Assembly: GCF_030388325.1 (NCBI RefSeq)
Contig: NZ_CP103794.1
Coordinates: 4,216,001 to 4,280,000, forward strand
Length of the DNA: 64,000 nt
Direction: 5' to 3'
DNA from: Flavobacterium johnsoniae
Lineage (GTDB): Bacteria > Bacteroidota > Bacteroidia > Flavobacteriales > Flavobacteriaceae
The notes beneath the pieces are model-generated. The model did no database searches. It was not told the DNA's origin and saw only the letters and a program-made list of their open reading frames with translations. This document shows, one piece after another, positions 16,390 to 25,471 of the stretch. Every line of letters starts with the position of its first letter. Position 1 is the stretch's first letter. The position numbers were made by a program, and so were the translations under genes.

Positions 16390-18798
16390 ATGAAAAAAAG
16401 ACATAACCATACATTTTCAATCTTTGCGCTTTTTGTTTTGTTTCAGATTTGTCTGGGCAGTTTTGCTCAGACAAAGATGAACATTAACGACAATTGGCTT
16501 TATTTAGAAAATCATACTACAAACCTCAACGAAGCGCAAAAAGCTTCAAATTGGACTTCATTAAATTTACCCCACACTTGGAACGCCGAAGATGCAACCG
16601 ATTTATATCCTGGTTATCGCCGTGATGCAAGCTGGTATCAAAAAAAAATAAATATTCCGCAGATCGATAAAAACAGCGTTTATTCTTTATATTTTGAAGG
16701 TTCGAATGTAACCACAAAAGTCTATATAAACGGAAAAGAAGCTGGAACTCATATTGGCGGTTATATTGGTTTTTCTATTGATATTACCAATTTTATCAAA
16801 GAAGGAAATAATGATATTTTTGTTCGCGTTGATAATAGTTATGACATCGAAATTATTCCGTCTCAAAAAAGTGATTTCTTTATTTATGGCGGAATTACAC
16901 GCGATGTCTGGCTTGTTTCAAAATACAAAAATCATATCGAGAATCTAAAAATTACAACTCCTGAAGTTTCAGCAAAAAAAGCTTCTGTTCAGATTGTTTC
17001 TTCAATTGTAAATCCTGAAAATTCAAAAGATTTATCATTGACAGTCACTTTAAAAAATCCGAAAGGCAAAAAAGTAGCTAGTAAAACAGTTTTGGTTTCA
17101 GATAAAACTTCGACTATCACTTTCGAAAACATCAAAAATCCAGAACTTTGGGATACTGAAAAACCTAATTTATACAGTCTTTCTGCTGTTTTATCAGAAA
17201 AAAATCAAATTAAAGACAGTGTTTCAGAAAAAGTAGGTTTTAGATGGTTTGAGTTTAAAGATCATGGTCCGTTTTACCTCAACGGAAAACGTTTATTAAT
17301 TCGCGGAACGCATCGACATGAAGAACAAGCCGGAGTTGGCGCTGCAATGAGCAACGAACAGCATTGGGCAGACATGAAATCGATTAAAGCAATGGGTGCC
17401 AATTTTGTTCGTTTAGCACATTATCCGCAAGATCCCGAAATTTATAAAGCTTGTGACGAACTTGGTCTTTTGGTTTGGGATGAACTACCTTGGTGCCGCG
17501 GCGGAATTGGAAATGATGCTTGGAAAACCAATACCAAAAACATGCTCGAAGAAATTATCAATCAAAATTACAATCACCCAAGTATTATTATTTGGTCTTT
17601 AGGAAACGAAATTAACTGGCTTCCTGATTTTCCCAATGGCGATAATGCAGATAAAACAAATGCTTTTTTAACTGAATTAAATGACATTGCTCATAAACTC
17701 GATCCAACGAGAAAAACAGCAATTAGAAAATATTATGAAGGTTCGCACATTGTTGATGTTTTCTCTCCTTCTATCTGGTCTGGCTGGTATTCTGGAAGTT
17801 ACAAAAGTTATCAAAAAGCAATTGACGTTTATAAAAAAGAATACAAACATTTTATTCATGCTGAATATGGCGGAGACAGTCATGTTGGTCGTCACAGCGA
17901 AAATCCAGTAACAGGAGAAAATGTTATTAAAGCCGAAGGTTGGGAAGAAGCCATTGTTCAGACTAAAATTGCAAACATTGCCCAAATCGGCGATTGGAGC
18001 GAAAATTATATAGTCGATTTATTTGATTGGCATTTGCATGTATCTGAAAACGATCCGATGTTTGTGGGAAATATTCAATGGGCTTTTAAAGATTTTGCAA
18101 CGCCTTTACGTCCAGAAGATGATATTCCGTACATGAACCAAAAAGGACTTACGGACAGAAACGGAATTCCGAAAGATGCGTATTATGTTTTTAAAAGTTA
18201 TTGGGCAAAAGAACCTTTTGCTTACATCGAATCACATACTTGGACAGAACGCCAAGGTCCAGAAAATACGCCGAGAACAATTAGTGTTTTCAGTAATTGC
18301 GAAAAAGTGACTTTATCTCATAACGGAAAATCTTTAGGAGAAAAACAGCGAAATATTTCCTTGTATCCTGCAAATGGTTTGACTTGGGATGTCAATTTTA
18401 CTAAAGGAGAAAATATTCTAATTACAATTGGAAAAACAAAAGAAGGAAAAACGGTCTCTGATACCTTAAAAGTAAATTATCGTTTTAATAAAAATGATAC
18501 TCCTTCGTCGTTGCAATTATCTTCAGAAAAACTAAAAAACGGTAATTATTTAGTAACAGCAATTGCAATTGACAATAACAATCTGCGCTGTTTAGATTAT
18601 GAAGAAAGTGTTTATTTTCAATGTTTAAAAGGCGGTAAAACTTTAAAAAATCAAGGAACACCAACTGGAAGCGAATCCATACGAATGGCAAACGGAAAAG
18701 CTTCTATTGAAGTAATTCCTGATGGTTCTGGAAATCCGATTGAAATGACGGCTTTGAATCAGAGCTTTAAAGGAGAATACTTGAAGATTGAGCCTTGA
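16390..18798 (+). CDS. GH2 glycoside hydrolase (beta-galactosidase/glucuronidase type)
   Basis: An 802-residue secreted GH2 enzyme with a signal peptide (about 1-27, LGSFAQ). Order: sugar-binding jelly roll (NINDNWLYLENHT to about 180), Ig-like domain (about 185-285), TIM barrel (about 290-590), and C-terminal beta domains. The acid/base Glu is in SLGNEINW (about 404-406) and the nucleophile Glu in HAEYGGDSH (about 490). Tight fit between GH88 and a second GH2 suggests exo-removal of galactose or glucuronate from oligosaccharides after import. Substrate cannot be settled from sequence. Confidence 0.88.
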   Translation: MKKRHNHTFSIFALFVLFQICLGSFAQTKMNINDNWLYLENHTTNLNEAQKASNWTSLNLPHTWNAEDATDLYPGYRRDASWYQKKINIPQIDKNSVYSLYFEGSNVTTKVYINGKEAGTHIGGYIGFSIDITNFIKEGNNDIFVRVDNSYDIEIIPSQKSDFFIYGGITRDVWLVSKYKNHIENLKITTPEVSAKKASVQIVSSIVNPENSKDLSLTVTLKNPKGKKVASKTVLVSDKTSTITFENIKNPELWDTEKPNLYSLSAVLSEKNQIKDSVSEKVGFRWFEFKDHGPFYLNGKRLLIRGTHRHEEQAGVGAAMSNEQHWADMKSIKAMGANFVRLAHYPQDPEIYKACDELGLLVWDELPWCRGGIGNDAWKTNTKNMLEEIINQNYNHPSIIIWSLGNEINWLPDFPNGDNADKTNAFLTELNDIAHKLDPTRKTAIRKYYEGSHIVDVFSPSIWSGWYSGSYKSYQKAIDVYKKEYKHFIHAEYGGDSHVGRHSENPVTGENVIKAEGWEEAIVQTKIANIAQIGDWSENYIVDLFDWHLHVSENDPMFVGNIQWAFKDFATPLRPEDDIPYMNQKGLTDRNGIPKDAYYVFKSYWAKEPFAYIESHTWTERQGPENTPRTISVFSNCEKVTLSHNGKSLGEKQRNISLYPANGLTWDVNFTKGENILITIGKTKEGKTVSDTLKVNYRFNKNDTPSSLQLSSEKLKNGNYLVTAIAIDNNNLRCLDYEESVYFQCLKGGKTLKNQGTPTGSESIRMANGKASIEVIPDGSGNPIEMTALNQSFKGEYLKIEP

Positions 18799-18802
18799 GA
18801 AT

Positions 18803-18909
18803 TTAACCGCAAGGTTCGCAAAGGTTTACGCAAAGGACGCAAATTATTTATGCTTTGCGTAAAAAAACTTAGCGAACCTTGCGTAAACCTTTGCGCCCTT
18901 TGCGGTTAA
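18803..18909. repeat. Intergenic inverted repeat (CGCAAAG words) between the GH2 genes
   Basis: Left arm 18803-18844 (TTAACCGCAAGGTTCGCAAA...) and right arm 18868-18909 (...CCTTTGCGGTTAA) are complementary over about 42 bases with a handful of mismatches. Within each arm CGCAAAG is repeated four times or so. The arms are 23 bases apart. Confidence 0.8.
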
Positions 18910-18945
18910 GCCACACACAATTACAAAAACAAATTAATACAAAAA

Positions 18946-20742
18946 ATGAAAAAAATATTAACCGCATTACTCCTAACCTCTTCTGTTCTGGGATTTGCAC
19001 AAAATCTAATCTCCAATGTACCCAACCGAAATACCACTTCATTAAACGGCGTTTGGAATTACATAATAGATCCTTATCAAACTGGTTTTTATAGCTTTCA
19101 CTTGGATCAATACGACAAACAGGAAAAACCAGCAAAAGGAGCTTTTTTCAATAATTATCATGCGCAAAATAAACAAGAATTAGTAGAATATGATTTTGAT
19201 AAATCTCCAACTATAACTATTCCTAGCGACTGGAATTCACAAATTCAAGAATTGAAATATTATGAAGGAAATGTTTGGTTTAAAAAGTCTTTCGATTATA
19301 ATTTAAAAGACAAAAAACGTCTTTTTTTATATTTGGGTGCAATCAATTACAAAGCCGATGTTTATTTGAATGGAAAAAAACTTGGAACACACGAAGGCGG
19401 TTTTACTCCGTTTAATTATGAGATTACTTCGATTGTAAAATCTACAGAAAATTATTTGGTTATAAAAGTTGATAATACGCGTCACAAAGAAGATGTTCCA
19501 ACAGTAAATACCGATTGGTGGAATTATGGCGGAATCACAAGAGATGTAACTTTAGTTGAAGAAGAATCGTCTTTTGTGGAAGATTATAATATTCAACTGA
19601 AAAAAGGCAATGCAAATGTCATTTCTGGCTTTATTAAAATCAATAATTTGGATGCATCAAAAAATCAGGTTTCAATTTCTATTCCAGAACTAAAGATCAA
19701 TTATAAAGGAAAAATTGGTTCTGATGGCATTTCAAATTTTGAAATTCCAGCGAAAAAAATCTCTTATTGGTCGCCTGAAAATCCGAAATTATACGATGTT
19801 CAAATTAATTTTAATGGACAAAAATTAAATGACAAAATAGGTTTTAGAACTATTGAAACGAAAGAAGATAAAATTCTGCTCAACGGAAAACCAATCTTTT
19901 TACGCGGAATTTCTATTCACGAAGAAAATGCCAAAGGCGGACGCGCAAATTCTCAAGAAGATGCTTTGCGTTTATTAAATTGGGCAAAAGAATTAGGCTG
20001 CAATTATGTTCGTTTAGCGCATTATCCGCATAACGAAAATATCATCCGCGAAGCTGATAAAATGGGAATAATGGTTTGGGAAGAAATTCCGGTATACTGG
20101 ACTGTAGAATTTACAAACAAAAATACTTATCAAAATGCCGAAAATCAGTTAACAGCTTCTATTACAAGAGATAAAAATAGAGCGAGTATTATTATCTGGT
20201 CAATGGCGAATGAAACTCCAATTTCGGAAGCGAGAAATAATTTCATTAAAAATTTAGCATCACACACAAGATCATTAGATAATACCAGATTAATCAGTGC
20301 TGCTTTATTAACCAAAAAAGAAACTATTGATGATCCGATTGGTGAAGTTTTAGATGTTGTGGCTTTCAACCAATATTTAGGCTGGTATGGAGGAAATTTA
20401 GAAGATGCAGAGAAAATAACATGGAAATCTAAATATAATAAACCAGTAATTGTTTCTGAATTTGGAGGTGATGCTAAAGCTGGTTTTCACGGAGAAAAAA
20501 ATGAACGTTGGACAGAAGAATATCAAGAATATTTATACATCCAGAATTTAAAAATGATTGAAAAAATTCCGCATCTAAGCGGGACAAGTCCGTGGATTTT
20601 GGTTGATTTCAGATCGCCAAAAAGATTGCTTCCAGGAATTCAAGACGGTTACAATCGCAAAGGATTAATTTCTAATGATGGCGAAAAAAAGAAGGCTTTT
20701 TACATTATGCAGGATTGGTACGCCAAAAAGAAAAATGAATAA
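18946..20742 (+). CDS. GH2 glycoside hydrolase, beta-glucuronidase-like
   Basis: A 598-residue secreted GH2 enzyme (signal peptide 1-18, VLGFAQ), close to the compact length of beta-glucuronidases. Order: sugar-binding domain (TTSLNGVWNYIIDPYQTG), Ig-like domain, TIM barrel. The acid/base Glu is in WSMANETPI and the nucleophile Glu in VSEFGGDAK. The barrel ends shortly after YNRKGLISNDGEKKKAFYIM, with no extra C-terminal domains, unlike the 802-residue neighbour. Beta-glucuronidase fits the uronate genes at the start of the locus (inference). Last gene of the carbohydrate cluster. Confidence 0.87.
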   Translation: MKKILTALLLTSSVLGFAQNLISNVPNRNTTSLNGVWNYIIDPYQTGFYSFHLDQYDKQEKPAKGAFFNNYHAQNKQELVEYDFDKSPTITIPSDWNSQIQELKYYEGNVWFKKSFDYNLKDKKRLFLYLGAINYKADVYLNGKKLGTHEGGFTPFNYEITSIVKSTENYLVIKVDNTRHKEDVPTVNTDWWNYGGITRDVTLVEEESSFVEDYNIQLKKGNANVISGFIKINNLDASKNQVSISIPELKINYKGKIGSDGISNFEIPAKKISYWSPENPKLYDVQINFNGQKLNDKIGFRTIETKEDKILLNGKPIFLRGISIHEENAKGGRANSQEDALRLLNWAKELGCNYVRLAHYPHNENIIREADKMGIMVWEEIPVYWTVEFTNKNTYQNAENQLTASITRDKNRASIIIWSMANETPISEARNNFIKNLASHTRSLDNTRLISAALLTKKETIDDPIGEVLDVVAFNQYLGWYGGNLEDAEKITWKSKYNKPVIVSEFGGDAKAGFHGEKNERWTEEYQEYLYIQNLKMIEKIPHLSGTSPWILVDFRSPKRLLPGIQDGYNRKGLISNDGEKKKAFYIMQDWYAKKKNE

Positions 20743-20840
20743 AGAGTATTATCAATTCATTAACAAAAAACAAACTGTAAATTATATGATTTTTCTTCAT
20801 TATTGACTTACTTTGTAGTAATTCTAAAAATTGTAATCCT

Positions 20841-21404
20841 ATGAAAAAATTATGTTTATTGGCAGTTACATTGTTTGCTGCTTTTACAGTTCAGGCGCAA
20901 GATGTGGTAAAATTTTCTCCTCTTGATGCCAGTCCGGTTGATATTTCTTATTTCCCAAACAAAGCAGTGAAATTCAAAAAAACAGATAATCCTAATCCAG
21001 TTATCAAAGTTCTTTACGCAAGACCTTCTGCAAAAGGAAGAACTATTTTTGGTGATGTTGTAAAGTTTGGAGAAGTTTGGAGAGTTGGTGCTAACGAAAA
21101 CACCGAAATAAAATTCTACAAAGATGTAACAATCGGTGGTAAAAAAGTTCCTGCTGGATATTATAGTTTATTTGCTATTCCAGAAAAAGATAAATGGACA
21201 ATCATTATCAATAAAGAATTGGATTTATGGGGTGGTTATGCTTACGATCAAAGTAAAGATGTTGTGAGAGTTTCAGTTCCTGTGAAACCAGTTTCTGATG
21301 TTATCGAAGCTTTATCTATTGCTTTTACAACTCAAGGCAATGTAGCAAATCTTGTTATTGGTTGGGATAAAACAACTGTTGAATTGCCAATTACGGTTAA
21401 ATAA
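20841..21404 (+). CDS. DUF2911 secreted protein
   Basis: A 187-residue protein with a signal peptide (about 1-19, FTVQAQ) followed by one DUF2911 domain, a family widespread in Bacteroidetes with no known function. Seen motifs: VIKVLYARPSAKGRTIFG, EVWRVGANENTEIKFYKDV, GYYSLFAIP and KWTIIINKELDLWG. It is a single gene with its own terminator and is convergent with the molybdenum hydroxylase genes, so no functional link to its neighbours is visible. Confidence 0.85.
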   Translation: MKKLCLLAVTLFAAFTVQAQDVVKFSPLDASPVDISYFPNKAVKFKKTDNPNPVIKVLYARPSAKGRTIFGDVVKFGEVWRVGANENTEIKFYKDVTIGGKKVPAGYYSLFAIPEKDKWTIIINKELDLWGGYAYDQSKDVVRVSVPVKPVSDVIEALSIAFTTQGNVANLVIGWDKTTVELPITVK

Positions 21405-21423
21405 TTAATCGTTTTTTTGATAT

Positions 21424-21455
21424 ATAAAAGAGTCATTGAAAAATGTCTCTTTTTT
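21424..21455 (+). terminator. Terminator after the DUF2911 gene
   Basis: AGAGTCATT-GAAA-AATGTCTCT followed by a run of T. The stem has one mismatch. An almost identical copy in the opposite orientation lies at 21617-21648. Confidence 0.75.
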
Positions 21456-21494
21456 TATGCAGATAATTTTCTTCGCATTTGATAACACAATCTT

Positions 21495-21597
21495 AGGCAA
21501 ACATAGCCCGTGGTTTCAACCACGTGTACGCAAAGTATGTAACATTACGTTTATAAAAATACGTTTCCCGTGGTTGAAACCAAGGGCTATGTTTAAA
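21495..21597. repeat. REP-like palindromic element (GTGGTTTCAACCACG)
   Basis: ACATAGCCCGTGGTTTCAAC (from about 21501) pairs with GTTGAAACCAAGGGCTATGT (to about 21594), arms of about 26 bases with two or three mismatches. The core GTGGTTTCAACCACG is itself palindromic. This looks like a REP-type element of the sort moved by REP-associated tyrosine transposases; no such transposase is in the window. Confidence 0.7.
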
Positions 21598-21616
21598 ATC
21601 GGAACGTCAAACAAAA

Positions 21617-21648
21617 AGAGACATTTTTCAATGTCTCTTTTTTTAAAC
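21617..21648 (-). terminator. Terminator of the molybdenum hydroxylase genes
   Basis: AGAGACATT-TTTC-AATGTCTCT, a perfect 9-pair stem flanked by A and T runs, so it can work in both directions. It overlaps the end of the minus-strand gene that stops at 21643. Confidence 0.75.
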
Positions 21649-23847
21649 CTTAACAGTTTCTATAATTTTATCCAACGTAATTGGTAAATCTCGTACACGT
21701 TTTCCTGTTGCATTAAAAACAGCATTTGCAATTGCAGGCGCCATTCCAACTAAAGCAGTTTCTCCAAGACCTTTTGTTCCCATCGGATTACTGATTGGAT
21801 CTTTTTTATTTACAAAGAAAACTTCTTGTTTTTCAATATCAGCATTTACAGGAACATGATAATCGGCGAAATTATTATTAATCGGACGACCGAAACGGTG
21901 ATCGATTTCTAAAGCTTCCATTAATCCCATTCCGATTCCTCCTACCGCGCCGCCATACATTTGTCCTGCTGACGTTTTTTGGTTAATAACTGTTCCAATA
22001 TCAGCGCAAGAAACCACGTGCGCTAATCTTATTTTACCCAAATTCGGATTCACAAGTACTTTTACGAAATGCACCGAAAAAGAATAAATTGAATATTTCT
22101 TAGCTTCTTCTGCCGCTTTGGATAGATTTTCAACTTCCAATCCTTCTAACTTACTACTAATCAAAACAGAAGCTAACGTAACCGATTTAGATTTATCTTT
22201 TTTAGAAGAAATCAAACCATTTTCAAAAGTCAAATCTGTAATTGGAATTCCTTTAAAAGTCGGATTTTGAGTTGCCAATTCCAAAGCTTTGCTTAGTAAT
22301 AAATTACAAGAATCATGCACCGCAGAACCAACAGAAGAAGTCGTTGCCGATCCTCCTTGCGTTGGGCCTTTTGGAAGTCCGCTTTTTCCCATTTCTATGA
22401 TAATATTTTCAGCAGAAAGCCCTGTAATTTCGGCACCAATTGCTGTCATCATCGTTGCAGTTCCTGGTCCCATGTCGTTTACACTGCATTGTAACACTAA
22501 CTTTCCGTCAGGTAAAAATTTTGCTTTTACAGAAGTCGGACTTCTATAACATCCAAACGTTCCTGTTCCCATTCCGTAACCTACAAGCCAGTTTCCTTCT
22601 TTGACCGCACCAGGTTCATTTTTACGATTTTGCCATCCAATGCGTTCCATTCCGCCTTCGTAGCATTCTAAAAGATATTTACTGCTCCAAGGTTTATTTT
22701 GTTCCTGATCTTTTTCGGCATAATTCAATTTGCGAAACTCAATCGGATCTAGATTTAATTTATAAGCCAGTTCATCCATTGCACATTCTAGAGCAAAAGA
22801 ACCTGTTGCTTCTCCTGGACCACGCATCCAAATTGGCGTACAAGTATCTAAAGGCACAATTCTATAACGCGTAGAAACATTGGCACAATCGTAAATAAAT
22901 CGCGACATATTTACGGTTCCTTCCATAAAATCTTCATAACTGGAAGTCATCGCAACCGCTTCGTGGGTTAAACCTGTTAGTTTACCTGCTTTTGTTGCTC
23001 CAAGTCCCATTTTTTGAATCGTGTAAGGTCTAAAACCCACATTGGTAAACATCTGTTCGCGATGTAAAACCAATTTCACTGGACGATTTAATTTTTTTGC
23101 ACCGATCAAAGCTGCAATTTCATACGGCCAAGTGTGTAATCCCATTCCAAATGCACCTCCAAGATATTCAGAATGAACCTCAACATCTTCGACTGGAACT
23201 CCAAAAACTCCAGCAACACTTTTGCGTGTACCTTCAACGCCTTGACTTTTGGTATATAAAATTGGTTTATTTCCATTCCATTTGGCAATAATATTCGCCA
23301 ATTCCATCGGGTTATGCACTTCCGTCGGAATCGTATATTCAGCTTCTAAAACAACTTCGGCATTTTTATATCCGTCATGTTCACCGCGATGATAATCGTT
23401 CCCTTTATCTGTTTCAACTTTTTTCTCTTTATCAGCAGCTTTTTGAAGATCGGTTGAATGTTCTTCTTTAAAATAATCCGCTTTAATTAAACTCGCTGCA
23501 TATTGCATGCGTTCAAAAGTATCGGCAACCACCAAAGCAATTGGCTGATCGTAATACAAAACCGAATCATCTTTAAAAATCTGAAGTGGCTGTCCAAAAT
23601 TATGTTTGTCTTTTGCTTTTTGATATCCGACAGGTTTGTCAACATTTAAATGCGTAATCACAGCCAAAACTCCGGGTGCCCATTCTGCTTTTTTAGTATC
23701 AATGGTTTTGATTCTTCCTTTAGCAATTGTACTTCCTACCAAACATGCATAAACAACACCATCCGTTTTATATTCTGCCGAATAAGTTGCTGATCCAGTT
23801 ACTTTAGCAAATCCGTCAACTCTATTAATATTACTTGTCTTGCTCAT
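21643..23847 (-). CDS. paoC: Molybdopterin-binding subunit of a periplasmic aldehyde oxidoreductase (PaoC-like)
   Basis: A 734-residue catalytic subunit of the xanthine oxidase family, matching PaoC (YagR) in length and form. It carries the molybdenum cofactor, probably as the cytosine dinucleotide (MCD). Seen: N-terminal RVDGFAKVTGSATYSAEY, the LGGAFGMGL loop, WMRGPGEATGSFALE, QGGSATTSS, and the catalytic Glu in MGTKGLGETALVG (about 696). It has no Tat signal of its own and would be exported with the iron-sulfur subunit. It starts 8 bases after paoB in the paoABC order. Aldehyde oxidation is inferred from family resemblance; other hydroxylase substrates remain possible. Confidence 0.88.
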   Translation of the reverse strand: MSKTSNINRVDGFAKVTGSATYSAEYKTDGVVYACLVGSTIAKGRIKTIDTKKAEWAPGVLAVITHLNVDKPVGYQKAKDKHNFGQPLQIFKDDSVLYYDQPIALVVADTFERMQYAASLIKADYFKEEHSTDLQKAADKEKKVETDKGNDYHRGEHDGYKNAEVVLEAEYTIPTEVHNPMELANIIAKWNGNKPILYTKSQGVEGTRKSVAGVFGVPVEDVEVHSEYLGGAFGMGLHTWPYEIAALIGAKKLNRPVKLVLHREQMFTNVGFRPYTIQKMGLGATKAGKLTGLTHEAVAMTSSYEDFMEGTVNMSRFIYDCANVSTRYRIVPLDTCTPIWMRGPGEATGSFALECAMDELAYKLNLDPIEFRKLNYAEKDQEQNKPWSSKYLLECYEGGMERIGWQNRKNEPGAVKEGNWLVGYGMGTGTFGCYRSPTSVKAKFLPDGKLVLQCSVNDMGPGTATMMTAIGAEITGLSAENIIIEMGKSGLPKGPTQGGSATTSSVGSAVHDSCNLLLSKALELATQNPTFKGIPITDLTFENGLISSKKDKSKSVTLASVLISSKLEGLEVENLSKAAEEAKKYSIYSFSVHFVKVLVNPNLGKIRLAHVVSCADIGTVINQKTSAGQMYGGAVGGIGMGLMEALEIDHRFGRPINNNFADYHVPVNADIEKQEVFFVNKKDPISNPMGTKGLGETALVGMAPAIANAVFNATGKRVRDLPITLDKIIETVKV

Positions 23848-23855
23848 AATTCTAA

Positions 23856-24836
23856 TTATTTTGATGCTGCTATTGTAAGTGCTTCTGTTATGGCATTGGC
23901 TCCAAGTGTAATTTTAAAGTCATTATCACCGTATCCTCTTGCGCTTTTCATTGATAAATTGGCCGCTTGTCTAAATGTTTCTTCAGAAACAGTTTTTCCT
24001 TTCAAAAATTCTTCCGCATCTGTTAATCTCCATGGCTTATGAGCTACGCCTCCCATTGCGAGTCTAACATCTTGTATCACATTATTTTTTAAATCTAATG
24101 CGGCGGCAACAGAAACTAATGCAAAAGCATAACTGGTTCTATCTCGAACTTTTAAATAATGAACATTTTTAGTAAAATTATTGTCTGGAATTTCAATTGA
24201 AGTAATTAGTTCTTTTGTTTCCAAAGTATTATCTTTTTCCGGAGTGTTTCCTGGCAAACGATGAAAATCTGTAAATTTAATTTGTCTTTTACTTTTTGGT
24301 CCTTCAACCAAAACTATTGCATCTAGCGCTGCCAAAGCCACACACATATCACTCGGATGAACCGCTATACAACTTTCTGAAGCTCCAAAAATTGCTGACA
24401 TTCTATTCGAACCTCCAATTGCGCCACAACCACTTTTTGGTGCTCTTTTATTGCAAGGCATATCGGTATTATAAAAATACGAACAACGTGTTTTTTGCAA
24501 CATATTTCCTCCAACAGTTGCCATATGTCTGATTTGCTGTGATGCTCCAGCCGCTAAAGCTAAAGCCAACAAAGGATGTTTTTCTTTAATCGATAAATCT
24601 TCTGCAACCTGACTATTTTTTGCTAAAGCGCCTATAGAAACTTTTCCTTTAAGGAATTCTATTTTTTTAAGATCTAAACCATTAATATCAATCAACTTAT
24701 CTGGAGCAACAATATTCTTTTTCATTAAATCTACCAGATTTGTTCCACCAGCAATAAACATAGCTTCTTTTTCTTTGCTAATATTTGTTACTGCCGAACC
24801 TGATGATAAAGCTCTAATTATCTGAAAATTTTTCAT
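23856..24836 (-). CDS. paoB: FAD-binding subunit of the aldehyde oxidoreductase (PaoB-like)
   Basis: A 326-residue FAD-binding subunit (family about 320). FAD loop: FIAGGTNLVDLMK (28-40) and ATVGGNMLQKTRC. A cysteine-rich insert (Cys118, 128, 137, with Cys156 and 165 nearby) matches the extra loop that in E. coli PaoB binds a [4Fe-4S] cluster, a feature absent from most FAD subunits of this family. Its start overlaps the stop of paoA by 4 bases (ATGA), so translation is coupled. Confidence 0.88.
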   Translation of the reverse strand: MKNFQIIRALSSGSAVTNISKEKEAMFIAGGTNLVDLMKKNIVAPDKLIDINGLDLKKIEFLKGKVSIGALAKNSQVAEDLSIKEKHPLLALALAAGASQQIRHMATVGGNMLQKTRCSYFYNTDMPCNKRAPKSGCGAIGGSNRMSAIFGASESCIAVHPSDMCVALAALDAIVLVEGPKSKRQIKFTDFHRLPGNTPEKDNTLETKELITSIEIPDNNFTKNVHYLKVRDRTSYAFALVSVAAALDLKNNVIQDVRLAMGGVAHKPWRLTDAEEFLKGKTVSEETFRQAANLSMKSARGYGDNDFKITLGANAITEALTIAASK

Positions 24837-25471
24837 AACTCCTTTCCTCCTTCCTTCACTTCGGTTATAGCATCAACAATATTATGATAAGCTCCACAAC
24901 GGCAGATATTTCCGCTCATGTATTCGCTGATTTCTTCTCTGCTGTTTGCATGACCTTCTTTAATGCAAGCAATTCCCGACATGATTTGCCCTGGTGTGCA
25001 ATAACCGCATTGAAATCCATCATGTTTAATAAAAGCTTCCTGCATCGGATGTAGTTTTTTACCTCTTGAAAGCCCTTCGATTGTGGTTACCTGTGCATTT
25101 TGCTGCATAGATGCCAAAGAAAGACATGACAAAATTCGAGTTCCATTTACGTGAACTGTGCACGCGCCACATTGTCCGTGGTCACAGCCTTTTTTAGTTC
25201 CTGTTAGACGCAGTTGTTCTCTCAATAAATCCAATAAAGTAGTTCTTGGTTCTATATTGAGATTGTGTTTTGCTCCATTTACTTCAATAGAAAGCGGTAC
25301 GGTTTCTAGATATTCCGCTATTTTTTCATCCCATTTCTTGTCTGAAGCCATTACCAATGAAGGTGGCGTAAAAGCAAGAGCGGTAAAAAGTCCCGATTTC
25401 TTTATAAAGTCACGACGCGAATTGGAGTCGTCCGGAGTAACTTTATTCTGATTTGTTTTTTTAGAAGCCAT
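24833..25471 (-). CDS. paoA: Iron-sulfur subunit of the aldehyde oxidoreductase with Tat signal (PaoA-like)
   Basis: A 212-residue subunit with two [2Fe-2S] clusters. The N-terminal twin-arginine signal is SRRDFIKKSGLF (Arg19-Arg20), followed by a hydrophobic stretch to about residue 42. The plant-ferredoxin-like cluster uses Cys96, 101, 104 and 116; the second uses Cys155, 158, 190 and 192 (CGYC...CRC). First gene of paoABC. A TAAATTTG -7-like element lies at 25517-25524 on this strand, but its -33 spacing is poor. Confidence 0.9.
   Translation of the reverse strand: MASKKTNQNKVTPDDSNSRRDFIKKSGLFTALAFTPPSLVMASDKKWDEKIAEYLETVPLSIEVNGAKHNLNIEPRTTLLDLLREQLRLTGTKKGCDHGQCGACTVHVNGTRILSCLSLASMQQNAQVTTIEGLSRGKKLHPMQEAFIKHDGFQCGYCTPGQIMSGIACIKEGHANSREEISEYMSGNICRCGAYHNIVDAITEVKEGGKEL

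Noticed and set aside
18869..19135. Overlapping frames on both strands at the start of the second GH2 gene
   Set aside because: They run through the inverted repeat and the GH2 signal peptide with no family match.
21436..21687. 83-residue plus-strand frame between the DUF2911 and paoC genes
   Set aside because: It is translated entirely from the terminator and REP-like palindrome (HSPWFQPRV / RFPWLKPRA are its two arms) and overlaps paoC.
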